DNA of 64,000 nucleotides from Sipunculus nudus (GCA_026874595.1 CM049311.1:76892453-76956452), one strand, 5' to 3'; counted from the stretch's first letter, positions 32,751 to 47,700 are shown. The notes: generated by a model not told the origin, from the letters alone. Translations and numbers: made by a program.

Positions 32751-35700
32751 GTAAGTTCTTATTTTAAGATACTTGACTATTAATCAATTAAACTCTTAGA
32801 GGTCTTTATATAAAGTACTGAGTATTGAAGTCGCAAAAATGGATGCGTAAGACCATATGCAAAAGCATATCGCGACACTTCATGCAGCATATTTTATTGT
32901 TTGATCTAACCATGTTTATACATGAATTACCTTTGTGTCCAGCGCGCTCATTTATTATATATATATAATGATATATATATAATATATATATGCATATGTA
33001 TATGTATATATAAATAAATATATATATATATATAAAATGATATACATAAATATATATTTATAATGGGCAGGAAATAGAAATACAAGTGTTTAGAAGAACC
33101 AGTTTTGTATATATTATATGTTAACATACGATTTATATATTATTGGCATTTGTTCGATAGAATTTTGTTCAAACAATTCGCTTAGAATCATATGATGGTA
33201 TCTGCACCTGTATGAGCATTTGCAGTTGAATATGGGAGAATATATTCTCGACACTCGACCACAGCATTACTTTGCATATCTATATTGTGACGTACAATAA
33301 GATGGCATACTGACTTGTCTTTGTTGCACCAAAATATAAAGATACACATATATACACATATATGCAGACACGCTTTTATTCACGGTGATACTGCAGTCCT
33401 GTATAGCTATAATGTTTTTTTTTTGTTTTGCAATTTGGCAAGTGCATGCCTGCGAGACAATTCAGCTAATTAAAATTGGATATCATACAGGATTTGCACA
33501 GCTGGAAATGAATGTATATGTTACGCCGGGCTTATCACTATGGACTGTCATTGCCGGGCGGCGGAGTTCTTGTTAGAAGAACATAACGAAAGCGGACAAC
33601 ACAACGATTCTTTTATTTCCTCGGTGTATATATATACACAGTGCGGTGCAGGTCTGACCTGCAAAGACAAAGGACTGCCGGTAATACACAGTGCACACGT
33701 CCACTCCGGGCACGTGCATGAGGTGTTCTGCGCAAGGCCACGGTCAAAATCCCTAGTGTCGCCAGGCAGGACAAATGCAGAGACCGTGACCTGCGCAGAC
33801 AATGAGCTACCGGACAGTGTGAAAACACAGGGGACAACTGAGAAAAACGGAGGGGATCACCATATACCAATTTGATGGCGTAACATATATATATATATTT
33901 ATATAATTAATGGTACCTGCCAATGCGGATGCTGGTTTGGCCTTATAGTCATAGTTTTTGCTATATATTAGACATGTTTTACGTATACATATATACACAT
34001 TTATAATAAACATATATTACATATTTAATAATGATTTCAGGCTGCAAAAGGAGCCCTATATGTAGTTAATCATCCTGATCATTTTACACACATGATGGTT
34101 AGAGGTAGAAAATCGAGATAGCGCCTTTAATACCGTTTGCTTGTTTGTTTTTATAATATTTATAGCCAATAATTAAAGCACTGAATATACAGTGGCATGG
34201 GCCACTGGGGGGGGGGGGGGGGGTATGTCTCCCTCAAGTTTTAGTAAGAGGGACTAAGTTCTCACTTTTTAAGGTAATTAATATATTTTTTATTTTAATA
34301 TAGCGATTAAGAGATAATTTTTGTTATCCAGATAGTTAAGTATTTTATTCAAATTTTCTAAATAACCAATTATGTGTGATATTAAGAAAATTAAGTAGAC
34401 CGTATATGTAAATATAACTCTAAGCTTAAAGGATGTTGTTGAATGTTTGTAAAACTGCATGAACAAATTTAAATTTAAATTATGAAAAATAAGGTGTTGA
34501 AAATTGAACAGAACTTACCTTCGTATTACCTAAATATAAAAAATATATAAATATATGCGAATAATCTGTTATATTCTGGAATTGGTTTTTTCATTCCTGT
34601 GGGTTGTACTTCTCACATTTTCTCGGTAAACTGGGCCCATGTACAGTGGTTAATCTGCAATTGTCCTGACGAAGATAAATACATGATATTTTAACAGTGG
34701 GATTTGGTGTGTGACAGGCAGTGGATGGTCTCGTTCTCTCAATCTCTCCACATGGCCGGGACAATGGTCGGGGTTGTCCTAGGTGGAATACTGGCTGACA
34801 GGTATATAAATTTTTATATTATTATTTAAATAATTTAATTATTCAAATGAGATTATTTGTTTATATAAGCAGATGAGGTACGTGTTTTACTTTCTGGCCT
34901 GGGTTTGTCTTGTACATCGTTGGCCTGTTCATTTATGTCTTCCCTCCCGCAGAGCTTGGCATCTACTTGACATATGCAATAATCTGCTTAAGACAAGTTG
35001 AAAGCTTGAGAAAAGTCTTGATTTGTGAAGTAATGTAGTACAGCATCCAGGTGGGATGTGCGTTTATATTTCGCGCCTTTCATCGCGCAAAGTGCACGTT
35101 TATTTCCACTTGTGTACAGACATGAATAAACGGTTTCAAAATGAAATATTGGCAGCTATCATAATATTTCAAAGAGAAAACATGTATATTCAATATACCG
35201 TGTTTGAGAATAGGTCTCATTACACACGATCCATACGTTTGACTGCTTATCTAAAGTATTTGCTCCTCTCAGACGAACAGCGTGCAATTGTGTGTTGCTG
35301 GTACCGAGTCTGAACATAAACATTTATCCTGATCGATGAGCGGTTCTACTACTGATTTTTTTTACAAAACTCAATCATTGTCATCCTTGAAAGTTTGAAC
35401 AAAGTCGACCAAACTGTTCTGTATTTTTCTTTCATGGTACTTTAACAGCTGTACAGTCAGCCTCATTTACCCGGGCAAAGTTCCGGCAAACCCTATTTTT
35501 ATAATATGATAATATGAATAGTTTATAAAATATAGTTTTGAGACTAACAAATGGCAACCATGTCACAGTACTATCAACAATCATTTACATTTACTTTATA
35601 CCGACCAAAAAGCCTGACATCCTGTTAATTTTGTACAAAATTGGACGAGTGGACATCATTAATCTGACTAAACGTTGTTGTTCTTAGTCAGAGATCATGC

Positions 35701-38700
35701 TTCTTAGCTGAGCGTCATGGCCCATGTGTCACTTGTTGCTGCTCGTCAGTAGCTTGCTTAAATCATGATTGTAGATTCGGCAGGAGGCGGACCCTTTTGG
35801 CAGCCGTGATCCTCCAGCTGTCAACGGGTGTTGGTGCGGCCTTCAGTCCCCATTACGTCGTGTACTGTCTTCTGCGTATGCTCGTTGGAGTAGCTATAGC
35901 CACACAGTATAACTGCATCTTTATTATCGGTAAGACACAGCTGAAGAACATTTTAGCAATAACTATACAATTTGTCAAATTATTTGCCAACCTGTGCAAG
36001 TTCATAAGTAAATATTATAGCCAAACCTACACACAGCAGATAAACACAGAAGACCAAGCATACAAGAATACAAGTGCGAAATACAATTTTACCGTCAAAT
36101 CTACACACAATACCCTGCTGACTAAGTACCAAAAATACTTAGATATCCACATGTTTTTAATTTAACGAAACAACAAACATATCTTTTTATTCGAGTATGT
36201 GTGTCTGTATATACGTGTTTGGACTAAATAGATACAAGTTGGGGGGGGGGGGGGGGGGGGGGGGAGGCCGGCGTTGACGGTTTTGAAAACTAGAATGTCG
36301 TGGATACATATATATGTTTATGGAAAATCGACAGTTCGCACATGTAACCTCGGTAAACTTAGGATTTAGTATGGGGATGTATATACTATACTATATCGCA
36401 TATTACATTTTTTTTCTCTCTGCTGGCGACCTGGGTTCGGTTCCCGGCGTGGCTATATGAGAGTGGGTTGTAGTTGCCCGTCAAAGGCCGGTGGTTTTCT
36501 CCGGGTTCTCCGGTTTCCTTCACCTCGACAGGCTACCGAACGCCACCATCTGAGCCACAGAGAGTGCCCCGATTAGTTATATTAACTACTTGTACAGTCC
36601 ATTAAAAATAAATAAGTTTATATTTATTTATATAGACTCATTCCCATTTCTAAGCTCAAGCTAGAGGAAGCGAAAGAAAGAGTTCCCACATAAACATATC
36701 AACAATTGGAATACCGTAAAGGACAATACCTTTCAACAGTTTATGTAACCTGTTTCATATAACAATATCCTTCCAAATATATATTCACTACAATACTATA
36801 CTGTACAATACTGGCGCTCTAAAATTTCAGCCGTAGAAATAGTCGGGGCCCGTTGGCGGCTGGTCGCAGGAACGAGTCTGCTTTACATGAATGCTCTTGG
36901 TATAGCTGCGCTGGCAGGACTTGCCTACGTCATCAGAAACTGGGCAACGCTTCAGCTAGTAGCGTCATCTATACTAGTGGTGAACCTGATCTATTTCTGG
37001 TAAGACCAATTGATAGGAACGATTGGGTTTTTAATGATCCTTAATTTTGCGGATTTAAATTCCAAGAAGGCCCTTCTAATATGAATATCAAGAGTTGCAT
37101 CTTTTGACAGGTTTCATATAATGATGTCATTAATTGAATCAATAATCAAATATCAATACTCAATTCATTACCACTGGCAAAACCTTTATTAATATCGTAA
37201 ACATAAAGCCCGGCCCCTGAATGTATTTTTGCACCGATACCCAGAAAATGACCAATATCTTTTTGGTTTTCCCACGAAAGCTTAATAACAGTCATGGAAT
37301 ATATAATTCATAGAAACCAACATAAGGTTTATATTAACCCTGGGTTGCTAATAGCCACTGACCAAATTTTCGAGCGATTATTAATACGTAATAATAATTT
37401 ATTGTACAGTTTGTTAACTTATTTGATTTGTTCTGATAAGAATGATGAAAATCTCTCTCAATTTTGCAGCATATATTTGTAGTTATTAAGGACCTCCTGT
37501 GCGACATGAATAATAATTTTACAAGGACTTTGATCGTTAATACTTATTACCACTACGCATTATCTTAATTACATATATATTGTCACTACAGGATAGTTCC
37601 AGAGTCGCCTCGATGGCTTTTACTCGCCGGCAGGAAAAAGGCAGCCGTAAAACTCGTTGTAACAATAGCCAACTTCAATAAGCGACCTCTACCGCAGGAA
37701 TTTGACCTAGCCCCTCCTATACAGGTAAGACTTTACTGCCACTAGACCGTTAGAAAGACAACAAATTTTAATGCAGGCGATTCATTTCCGACTATTTTTT
37801 TATTTTTTATTTTATGGATCATGAGATTTCTTTATGCTTCCCGACGTCCAGCTGTTCAAAAAATGGTTCTCTACGCTTTAAAATTGATAAAACTTTAGAT
37901 AAAATGTGCAAATAGATGAGAAGCTCTGTCACATATACAAACTACAATGTTTGGTCATGGGATTTAAGGGGGTTACGCCACACTGGACGGATGCAGGTTT
38001 GGCAGGGGTATAGATGGAACATTCTCGTGAAAAAAATGTGCTGTACCACCGTTCTGGGAAAATAGCTCAAGATGGTTGAAGTTAAAATAACGATCTACCT
38101 ATTCGACAGTCGTATGAGCTCTCTACGATTGTCGCAAGACAAAAATAGTCGTTTTCCGATAACTCTGCGGTGATCAGTTGTCGTTCAACCTATTCTTACG
38201 ACGCACCGAGGTGTGTAAAAGTGATATGGTTATGAGATCGAACATACAAATTTTTCATGACAGCCGTGCCATTGTCGTTAGAGAGTCAGCAGTTAAATCA
38301 TGGCAGTCGCAGAAATGACGCAAGGCGGTAATGGGGCTGTCCCACTTGCGACTAGTTGGAGACACGACAATTGCGAGAAAATACGCGAATTAGCGACAAT
38401 TTTCACTAGCAATTACACTGAATCGTACTTACGACACGTTTGCGAACATCGTACAGGAGTTTGGCCCATAATTCGGCTGGAGTTCGTATACCCGTCATCT
38501 GAATGTCGTGCGATGTTCACAAGACATTCTAACAACATTTGTTAAATATTCGCACGATAATTCGCGACCAGAGTGTCAAATTCTCATTTAAAATCCAAAT
38601 ATTTGCAATGTAGTTGCATAGGTCGCAAACCCCTCTCAAAGTTGTCTCGCAGTTCTCGCACTTCCTGACTCGTGGAAACTGACTTTTGAATAGTTCGAGA

Positions 38701-41700
38701 CATGTTTGAGACGGGTTTGAGACACCAGCGACGCCTCTGCGACTAATTTGCGAGAAATTTTGTTTTGTAAATTTAAAAAAAATGTTCAAAATTTGTGCTA
38801 CAAGTAAGCGACACTCTGCATATCACGCGAGGAAATTGAGAACCGCCGTGAATGTTCTAAGACACTTCTTTAGAGACTCTCTCACGAAATTGCATTCTCA
38901 ATTTGTCGCAAAGCTGTCGCAACCCAGTGAAATACAGGCTTTAGGCGACCCTACAGGGGACTAGGCTGTCGCCCCATGGTCGCCAGGGGGTCGCCTGTAT
39001 AGGCGCCTGTAGTCGTTCGAAGTCGCCCAAAGACGCGTGGCCTCTTACCTGTCGCCGCTGGATTTTCAACATGTGCAAAATTCTCAGGCGACAGCTTTCT
39101 TTACGCCAGTGAGCGTAGTCTGTCTGCTTCTGGCGTAGGTGATGTTGAACGCTTTCGCCAGGTGACGTGGGTTATCGTAGGTCCTGTCGTAGGCTGTCGC
39201 CAGGAGACGTGGGTAGCCGTAGGTTCTGTCGTTAGCTGGTGTACTTGATACAGGGCCCATCTTTGTCTCCGACTCCTCACATAGCATAGGGTGGAGACTC
39301 GTCGAAACTTGTCGTGGGTGGAATTAGCATGAACTCTGGTTTCTTAGGTTGTCGCCAGTGTAGACGTAAGTTGTCATAGATGTGATTGTGTCGACGGTTG
39401 TCGTCACTTTGTTGTAGCTTGTAGTAGACTATTGTCGTAGCGGAGGTCCTGTCGCCTTTTTTCGGCGCCCATGGGGCGACAGCCTGGTCCTTTGTAGTCG
39501 CCTCTACAGTCGCCTAAGTGGGACAGCCCCATAAAAATTGTAACCTGTCGTGGATTTAACGTAAGCCAATCGGAAAAAATCTCTATGATTCTGAGTGCCT
39601 CAGATTAAGAGATTTCGAGGTATGTCGTACCACAGTCGTAGGGCGTCGAAGGCCGGGGCTTAACGTCAAGATTAACCAATGAGCCTGAATAAAATACTCA
39701 AAACCCTTAAACAAAGGTCTGCAACAGCATTTTGCATCGCAAAGACCCGAGTTACGGACAATACACCCATTTTTCTCATTGGAATTTCCACTATTTTATG
39801 TTTTAAGGCATATTATATAACTCTTGTGTGACATAGGTCACTTGAATCACATATACATAAAGCATACATGGAATCAATATACCTTATTACTCTTGTTATA
39901 AGACGATATTTTTTTTCCAGACAGCTGATTCAGCCAAAGTATCAATGTTTGATTTATTCAAAACTCCAAGGATTCGGTCTCGTACTCTGAAGATCTCATG
40001 CATTTGGTAGGTACGGAGCTCATTTGTGTTTCAGGAAAACAATTTTTCAGCCTAGGTCTTATTAAAACAGACCTACACAACCTAATAAAAGTTTAAATTA
40101 ACCAAAGTTACATGCACCTATCGCATAAGTTACAATGGTAATTATACGATTAGGTAGTTTCAAATCATAGTGCTTTACATAAACATCCGAGGGCAAGGAT
40201 GCCGGCGTGATCTGGTAGCTAGTTTAGTATTAGGGGCGGATCCAGGATTTAGGGAAAAAAAGGGTCCAATGCATATAGCAGGACTAATGACAAAACCTGA
40301 AAAAAGGTCACCAGATCTGGAAAAGGGGGCTGAAATAGGGGTGTTGGGGGGGGGGGGGGGGGGGTACGGACCCTCATACCCCCATGTAGGTTTTGCCATC
40401 GTATGGTGTTTCCCCTTGATTTTCTGTGATGTTTTACGATATTAATCATGTGAGAGCATTCCTGACACGTTTCTGTTAAAACGTATCGTCTCATGAGTAA
40501 ATCGTGTACAAACCACAATGGCAGAGGCCTGCTAAATACACGTACTTACTCATATATACTGTTACAGTCCCAATGTGACCTGTCGATTGAAAATAAAACT
40601 GAAGGATTACCACTACATATGACTCTCTAAAAAATAAAAAAAGAACATGCAAAAGTGAATAATAAAAACCTAAGTCACACGGGTCTTTTGGTTATTGCTT
40701 TAGAATTTGATATAATTAAAAGAAATATCGTTATTTTATCCCACCCGAACGCTCAGTTTCAGTCGGCGTCAATAGGTGTCGCATATGTGTTGGGAACAGT
40801 ATACTGTATCAGATAATTTCATTCATTCTATCCCCGCAGGTTGCTCAACACGCTCGTGTATTACGGACTAACTTTGAATACGTCTCACTTGGGTGGAAAC
40901 GATTACATCAACTTCATGATGTCTGGTCTCGTAGAGATTCCTGCCCTAATCGTAGTGAATTTAGCGGGGGACCGTATCGGACGCAGGTGGATGATGGCTG
41001 GTCCATTATTTTTGTCGGGAGCATCCTTGTTAGCCACGGCTGCTGTACCAAACGGTGAGCTTATCTTCTTGCTTATAAATAAATCCATATATTTAATCAG
41101 AGGCCAACTCTCTGAACTCGAGTTCTAAATAAAGCTCTGTTAAAAATAATGTATTAAGTCACAGAGGGAGAGTGTCCTACAATAAACTCCCTTCATGTGA
41201 CCAGTCCAGATTATGTAGACCAACGACAAAGCACAGGCTTCACTCTCTGTACGTACCAAAAAACACTAGTATGTTACAGCTTTTCACACACATTGAAACC
41301 TAATCTCATAAAATACATACAAGGAACATTACCAGTACTACGAGTAGAAACACCCATTTGAAATGAAAATCACATCTAAGCATCGTTTAAGCTCAGCTGA
41401 CTGAAAATCAACTGAGGTATAGGATTGGCGCTTCATCTTTATTCCGCCGGCCGTCCGGCCGTCCGTTAGCAGGGCACAAATCGTAACCGCTAACCCTAGA
41501 ACTGAATATCCAGGTAGGTAAATGAAAAATCTTCTTGGAAACCTGAAATTAGTTAAAGGCCACCTATATCCTCCGAGCTATAGGGCTCATAAATACCCCA
41601 ATAATAATTAAAAAATTGATACAAAACCACAGGTATCACAAAACCTCTAGTATCTTGATAATTAATGCATGGATTACTTTGACTCTTATCTTGAAGGTTG

Positions 41701-44700
41701 ACCATTAGTATATTTGTCAGTTACTGAAGACTGATCGCGTCACTTGTATTTTCTAATTGTATCGCCAGACAAAGTCTGGAGATACTATGGTTGAGGCACG
41801 GTTGCGCCGCCGCCGCCGCTGTAAAGATTTTGTTTGGACGCGATAACTCAAAAATATTTCATGGATCTTTACCAAACTTGACATGTGCTTAGATATGGGT
41901 GAGAGGACGAAACCTATTTAAAATTGTGTCATTACCTTTAATAGGAGAGTGACCTTGACATTGAATAGGTCTATTTAGGGGAGTATCACACAAAGTCTTA
42001 AATATCTTGCATGGATTAATAAAAAAATCAACTTGACCGAAGATATTGGATTGTGTTGTCATGTACCGGAAACTGGAAGCGCCACCTGTTATCCTTTTCT
42101 TGTTTTCGTGCCGTTTAATACCCCCTTAATTGCCACTTAACAATACTGTGAGCATTATAAGTAAAAAACTAATGGACAGATTTCTTTCATATTATGCATA
42201 TACATAGACATAGGTTATGGGATTAAGTTGTTATTAAATTGGGGTCATGACCTTTCCTATGAGAGTGGCCTTGACCTTGAATATTGCCAAATATGGTGAA
42301 TATCACACAAAATCATAAATATCTCAAGAAGGGATACATGAATTGGTCCAAAAATCAAATTGACCGAAGATCTTGGATAGCTTTGTCTTTTGTGGAAAAC
42401 AGGTGGCCCCGGTGCAATCGTTTTCGTACCTTTTAATACCCCATCATTGCCACTTGAAAGTAGTGTGAGCATTAAAAGTCTTAAACTTATGGACAGATTG
42501 GGCTGAAATAGTGCTTGTACATTGATCATGGATTCCTCCATCTTGTATTCAAGACTGGTGGCGCCATCTGCAATCGTTTGCCATGGCGTTCATCTGTACA
42601 TGTACTTTGGGTAAAAATTGCTCATATATCCGGAGTAGTTCAAGGTATTGGTCTGAAATTTGACATGTCCATCCACCTTGGAAAGTTTTCTTGTAAACCA
42701 GACAGGTGGCGCCACCTACCTTCCCGTTTATGTAGAATAAATTAATGCTCTTTTCTGAGGAATGATTTGCCTTGTTGGCCTGAAATTGTGCCTAACCATA
42801 GATCTTGCACTCCTCCATCTTTTACTCAAGACTGGTGGTGCCATCTGCAATCGTTTTGCCGTGGCGTCCATCTGTACATGTACTTTTTGTAAAAATTGCT
42901 TATAACTCCAATGTGGTTCAAGGTATTTGTCGAAATTTGGCATGTCAATCCATCTATGAAAGTTTACTCGTCAACCAGACAGGTGGCGCCACCTACCTTC
43001 CCATTTTATAGTATAAATTTATCCCCTTTTCATAAGAGTTATTCTCTGTATTGGCACCCATATTTGGTGAAAAATATTGTTTCTCAGGTTGATAGATGTT
43101 CCATAGTCGCTTGTCAAGTGTCAGTATATGCTTCTGACGATTAGGGGGACTATTCTTAAAAAGGGGGGGGGGGGGGAGGATTAATTTTCTGGCGATACTA
43201 TGGCACCTGCGGTGCCAATAAATATCTAGTTTTTTTTATTTATTGTTTTGAGACTGCAAAATGATGTTGATACTCTAAGATTTGCAACTGTTGTTTCATC
43301 CAGTGCCCTTAAACCCAGTGTGTTTATTTATTATTATTGGTTTCTTCAGTTTTTGATAACTGGTGGCGACACCTGTATTTTTTCTATTTTATTATGCATT
43401 TTTTCCTTTATTTTGAGATTGCAAAATTATGTTGATACTATCAGATTTGCAACTGTTGTTTCCTCTGTGACCTGAATCCCTGAATGTTTATTAGATGCCT
43501 TTTGTTTATCTCCATGTCCGTCCGTCTTTTCGTCTTTCTGTATGTCCGTCAAATTTGTTTCCTGATGATAAATTCAGTTTGGATTGACATATGGATTTCA
43601 AACTTGACTTATATATGGTCCACCTCTAACGCAAGAACTATTTTGATTTTTGGGTCGTGAAGTCATAGGTCAAAGTCACAGGACCATCTTATTTAGAAAA
43701 TTGTGGATGCATTTATGCCGAACTTTTTGTCATTCACCTTGCATCTTCATATATACCTGACCTTCCAATAGGAGAGGAACCTGATTGGGCAAAAGGGCAA
43801 AGGTCAAGGTCACATGGCCCAATCAGGATCCATCTATCAACGTATTTATATCCGGATGATAACTCCAGTTTTGATTGACAAATTGATTTCAATCTTGACT
43901 TATATATCATCCACCAACAAAGTAAGAACCCTTTGGATTTTGGGGTCATGTGGTCAAAGGTCAGGATCAAAGAACCCATTTTTTTTTTATAAAGATTGTG
44001 GATGTATTTAAAGCAAACCTTTTCATACCAAACCTTCCATCTTCGAGATATTGTTCCACGAATAGCGGAAAAAAATTTTTGGAGTCTCAAGGTCAAGGGT
44101 CTAATTCACTTGGGGTATCTATCTTTTGTTTCCAGATGATAACTCTAGTATGGGTAGACAGGTTGGCTTCAAACTTATCACAGGACCGATATTTTGAAAA
44201 AGCTTATAACATATCATTATAGACAAATTCAGCTGAGCGTGGAGACCGATGGGTCTTTAGTTTTTTTTAATTGTTGCAAGTATATAAAGGTTTAATAAAG
44301 ATAGGTCTGTACCGTTCCTGTTATGTCAAAGATAGTTCAACTCATTTTCAAATAAGCAGGAAAATTAGATTTTGTATGCATTTATTCCAACCAGCTAAAA
44401 ATATATATAACGTCACTGGTTCGTTACCGATGGTTACTTTGATACATTGCTACATGTTGATTTTTTCCTTTCACAGCGTGTCTGGTAGACAGATTTGGTC
44501 AAGTCAGCTCAGCAAAAACAGAGACCATGATATTTCAGAGCTAATAAACTGCCTCATGTCAAAAAGATAATTCATATAGATAGTAACGATTTTGTATTTA
44601 TCGTATATTCCTCAGATCTTCACACGCCTAGAGTTGCTCTTGCTATGGTTGGCAAACTGGGCGTCACGTGTGCCTTCGCTACCATTTATTCAGTGGCTGC

Positions 44701-47700
44701 GGAGCTGTTCCCGACTTCCGTCCGCAGTAATGGCTTGGGTGTTAGTGGTATGAGTGGAAGGCTGGGTGGTTTCGTTGCGCCCTTCATAGGAATGCTCGTA
44801 AGTTATAACTAATTAAAAACCCTATACATAAAGGCTGCATAAATTTGTATTTAAGATGAGGAAGAGAATTTATTACCATTGTAACTAACAGACACGTGAT
44901 ATATTAGGGTATCTAAGGTTAATTATTCAGAGACAGTTTGAAATAAAAGAAGTGATCACGATCTATAACGACATACACCCCATCGAAATTACACATAATA
45001 CTAAATCTTTGTTTTATTATACATGTGTATGTATAAACTTGCTTGAATTGACCTCTGTGGAAGTGACTAAATATCTTGTCTGTGATATGAGTGGTGTTTT
45101 TAGCTCAGCTGACTTTCAGTCATGCTGGGCTATAGCGATGGGTCTTTGTCCGTCGTCCTTCCGGCTGTCCGTCCGGCCGTCCGGCCGGCCGTCCGTCCGT
45201 TAGCAGGGCACAAATCGTAACCGTAGGGGCTATGAACCCTATGCAGTCTTAGAGGTTCTAAAAAGATCTCCTTGCAAACCTGAAATTAGGTCACTGCGAC
45301 CTATATTCTCGAAGTTATGGGGTGTGTTTGCACCCCCCAGAAATAATTCTTTTAGCCAAAATTTTCATCCCAAACCTTCCATCTTTCACATACAGCTCAC
45401 CTACCAACAGGGGAAGAACCATAATTATTTTGAGGTCACAAGGTCAAAGGTCAAGGTCACAGAACCAACTTCTTTGAAAAGCCTGTGGATGCATTTTAAG
45501 CCACACCTTTCATCCCAATTCTTTGACCTTTCACATATAGCTCACCTACTAAGTGGGAGAAGAATCCTATAGATGTTGAGGTCACAAGGTCAAATGTCAG
45601 GGTCACAGGATCCACTTCTTTGAAAAGGTTGTGGACACATTTCAAGCTAGACCTTTCATTCCAAACCTTTCAGCACTGATATCGCTTCTCTGCCAACAGG
45701 GGAAAAGACCTGTTGATTTTTAGGTCAAAGGTCAAGTTCACAGCACCCTCTTCTTGCGTGGAGTCATTTTCAGGCAAACTTTTCAATCTATACTTTCCAT
45801 CTGTCATATATGGCTTACCTACCAATAGGGGAAGAAGCCTATTGAAGTTGAGTTCAAAAGGTCAAAGGTCAAGGTCACAATATTGTTCTAAATGCTTTTG
45901 AACATATTTCAAGTGAAACTGTTCAACCCAAACCTTCAGTCTTTCACATATGCCACATCTATGCATCACTCAATGTGATTCAAACTTCATATTTATGGGT
46001 CTTTTTGCATGAAGAAATAACTAATTGATTTTGAGGTCAGCTGGTCAGGAGGTTAAAGGTTGCAGGTCTAAGTTATTCAATCATTGGTTGCCAAGTAATT
46101 ACACCCGGCCAGATGTAATTGGTTAATAGTTACCATCATTTAGAAAGAATCCAGTTGATATGTGGGCAAAAGGCCAAGGTCATAGGTCAGGTCAACTTAT
46201 TTTGTAGACCATCTCTATTTTTCTTGTATATATAAGCTTGCACTCCAGCTGATACATCTCACCGTGTGGCTGTAATTGTGAGTGACACTGGTGACATATG
46301 ACTCCCTTTTGTATCAGGCTATTAAGTGATAAGGCTGAGTGATAAGTACCTCGTTACTGCATAACAAAACACTGTTGTTGGAATACTTCAGCCAGGAATT
46401 AACACTATGAGAGTATTGTATTAAGGTTTAGCTACTGATTTATAAGATGATGGGAACATTTTGCAGTTTATTTTATGGAATCATAGCAATAAACTTAGTT
46501 TCATAGATATCTGAATATTTTTATATAAATCACCACATATAAAAGCAAGTGTTTGTTCTCATAATATGTGGATGTGTACTTGATTTAGGATGGCTTACAA
46601 GACTCTTAATATTAATGTCAGGCTTTCTGCATTTCTTTGAATTGTCTGATTTCAGACCTGTCAAAAGTCCAAAATGGCCACCAGGGAACCATCTTTAAAT
46701 TCCTTTTGATCATATTATCTCAAGAACTGTTAAGAACAATTCATGCCTTTTGAATTGTCTGATTTCAGACCTGTCAAAAGTCCAAAATGGCCACCAGGGA
46801 ACCATCTTTAAATTCCTTTTGATCATATTATCTCAAGAACTGTTAAAGTGAAGGCAGTCAGATGTATATTAATGTCAGGCTTTCTGCATTTCTTTTCTTT
46901 CAGGTTTTGCAGTTTACCAACCCTGCTGACCCCATTGAAAAGCAGAGTGATAATAAAAAATATTGGACCTACACTTTTACATTTGCATATCTGTAAATCT
47001 GATATGAGCGCCTGAACATGCCTTTTGAATTGTTTTGGACATTCATTACTGTAACATCATTTGGAGAATTCGCCCCAAGTTTGGTCTTTTATTGAAGGAT
47101 GTGTGATATCAAATGTCAGACTTGTCAGAAATCCATTATGTCTGCCAGTTAGCCACCTTAGAAATCCTTTTTTCAGTGCAGTTTCAGTAATTTTCCTTCA
47201 ATTTTTGGTCCGATTTAGAGAATGGTTGTTGTCTGACTTCAGACCTGTCAAAAGTCCAAAATGGCCACCAGGGAACCATCTTTAAATTCCTTTTGATCAT
47301 ATTATCTTAAGAACTGTTAAAGTGAAGGCAGTCAGATGTATATTAATGTAATCTTGCAAAGGATTGGGTCAAATATTTCTAAATAAATATTATCATCATA
47401 TATGAAAGTGCAGTACAGTTGGCTTGTATTGAATAAAAATTCATACAGAAGCACCTGTTTCTCAATAATTCTTGCATGGATTTCCTTGATTTTATGCTAT
47501 ATATTTTGATCTTATATTTGCCCTTTGTGGTGTTCCTTTTGAGACTGACAGGTATCAAGTAAGCTATGGGAATAGTTCTGGATACCTTAACAATCATACA
47601 TTTTCCTCAGACCAGCAATTCACTGTGTTTTAACCAGACATAGGTGATATATATTCCTGTTGTCGTAGAAAATTTCAACAAATTGGCAAATTGGTTCTTC

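Noticed and set aside
40007-41128. Reading past exon 6 or exon 7 donors as longer coding regions
   Set aside because: Stops or loss of family similarity occur right after the GT donors, and joining at the chosen sites restores the SLC22 alignment.
43734-44096. 120-codon minus-strand frame in intron 7
   Set aside because: It lies wholly within a non-coding hairpin-headed repeat whose other copies do not keep the frame.
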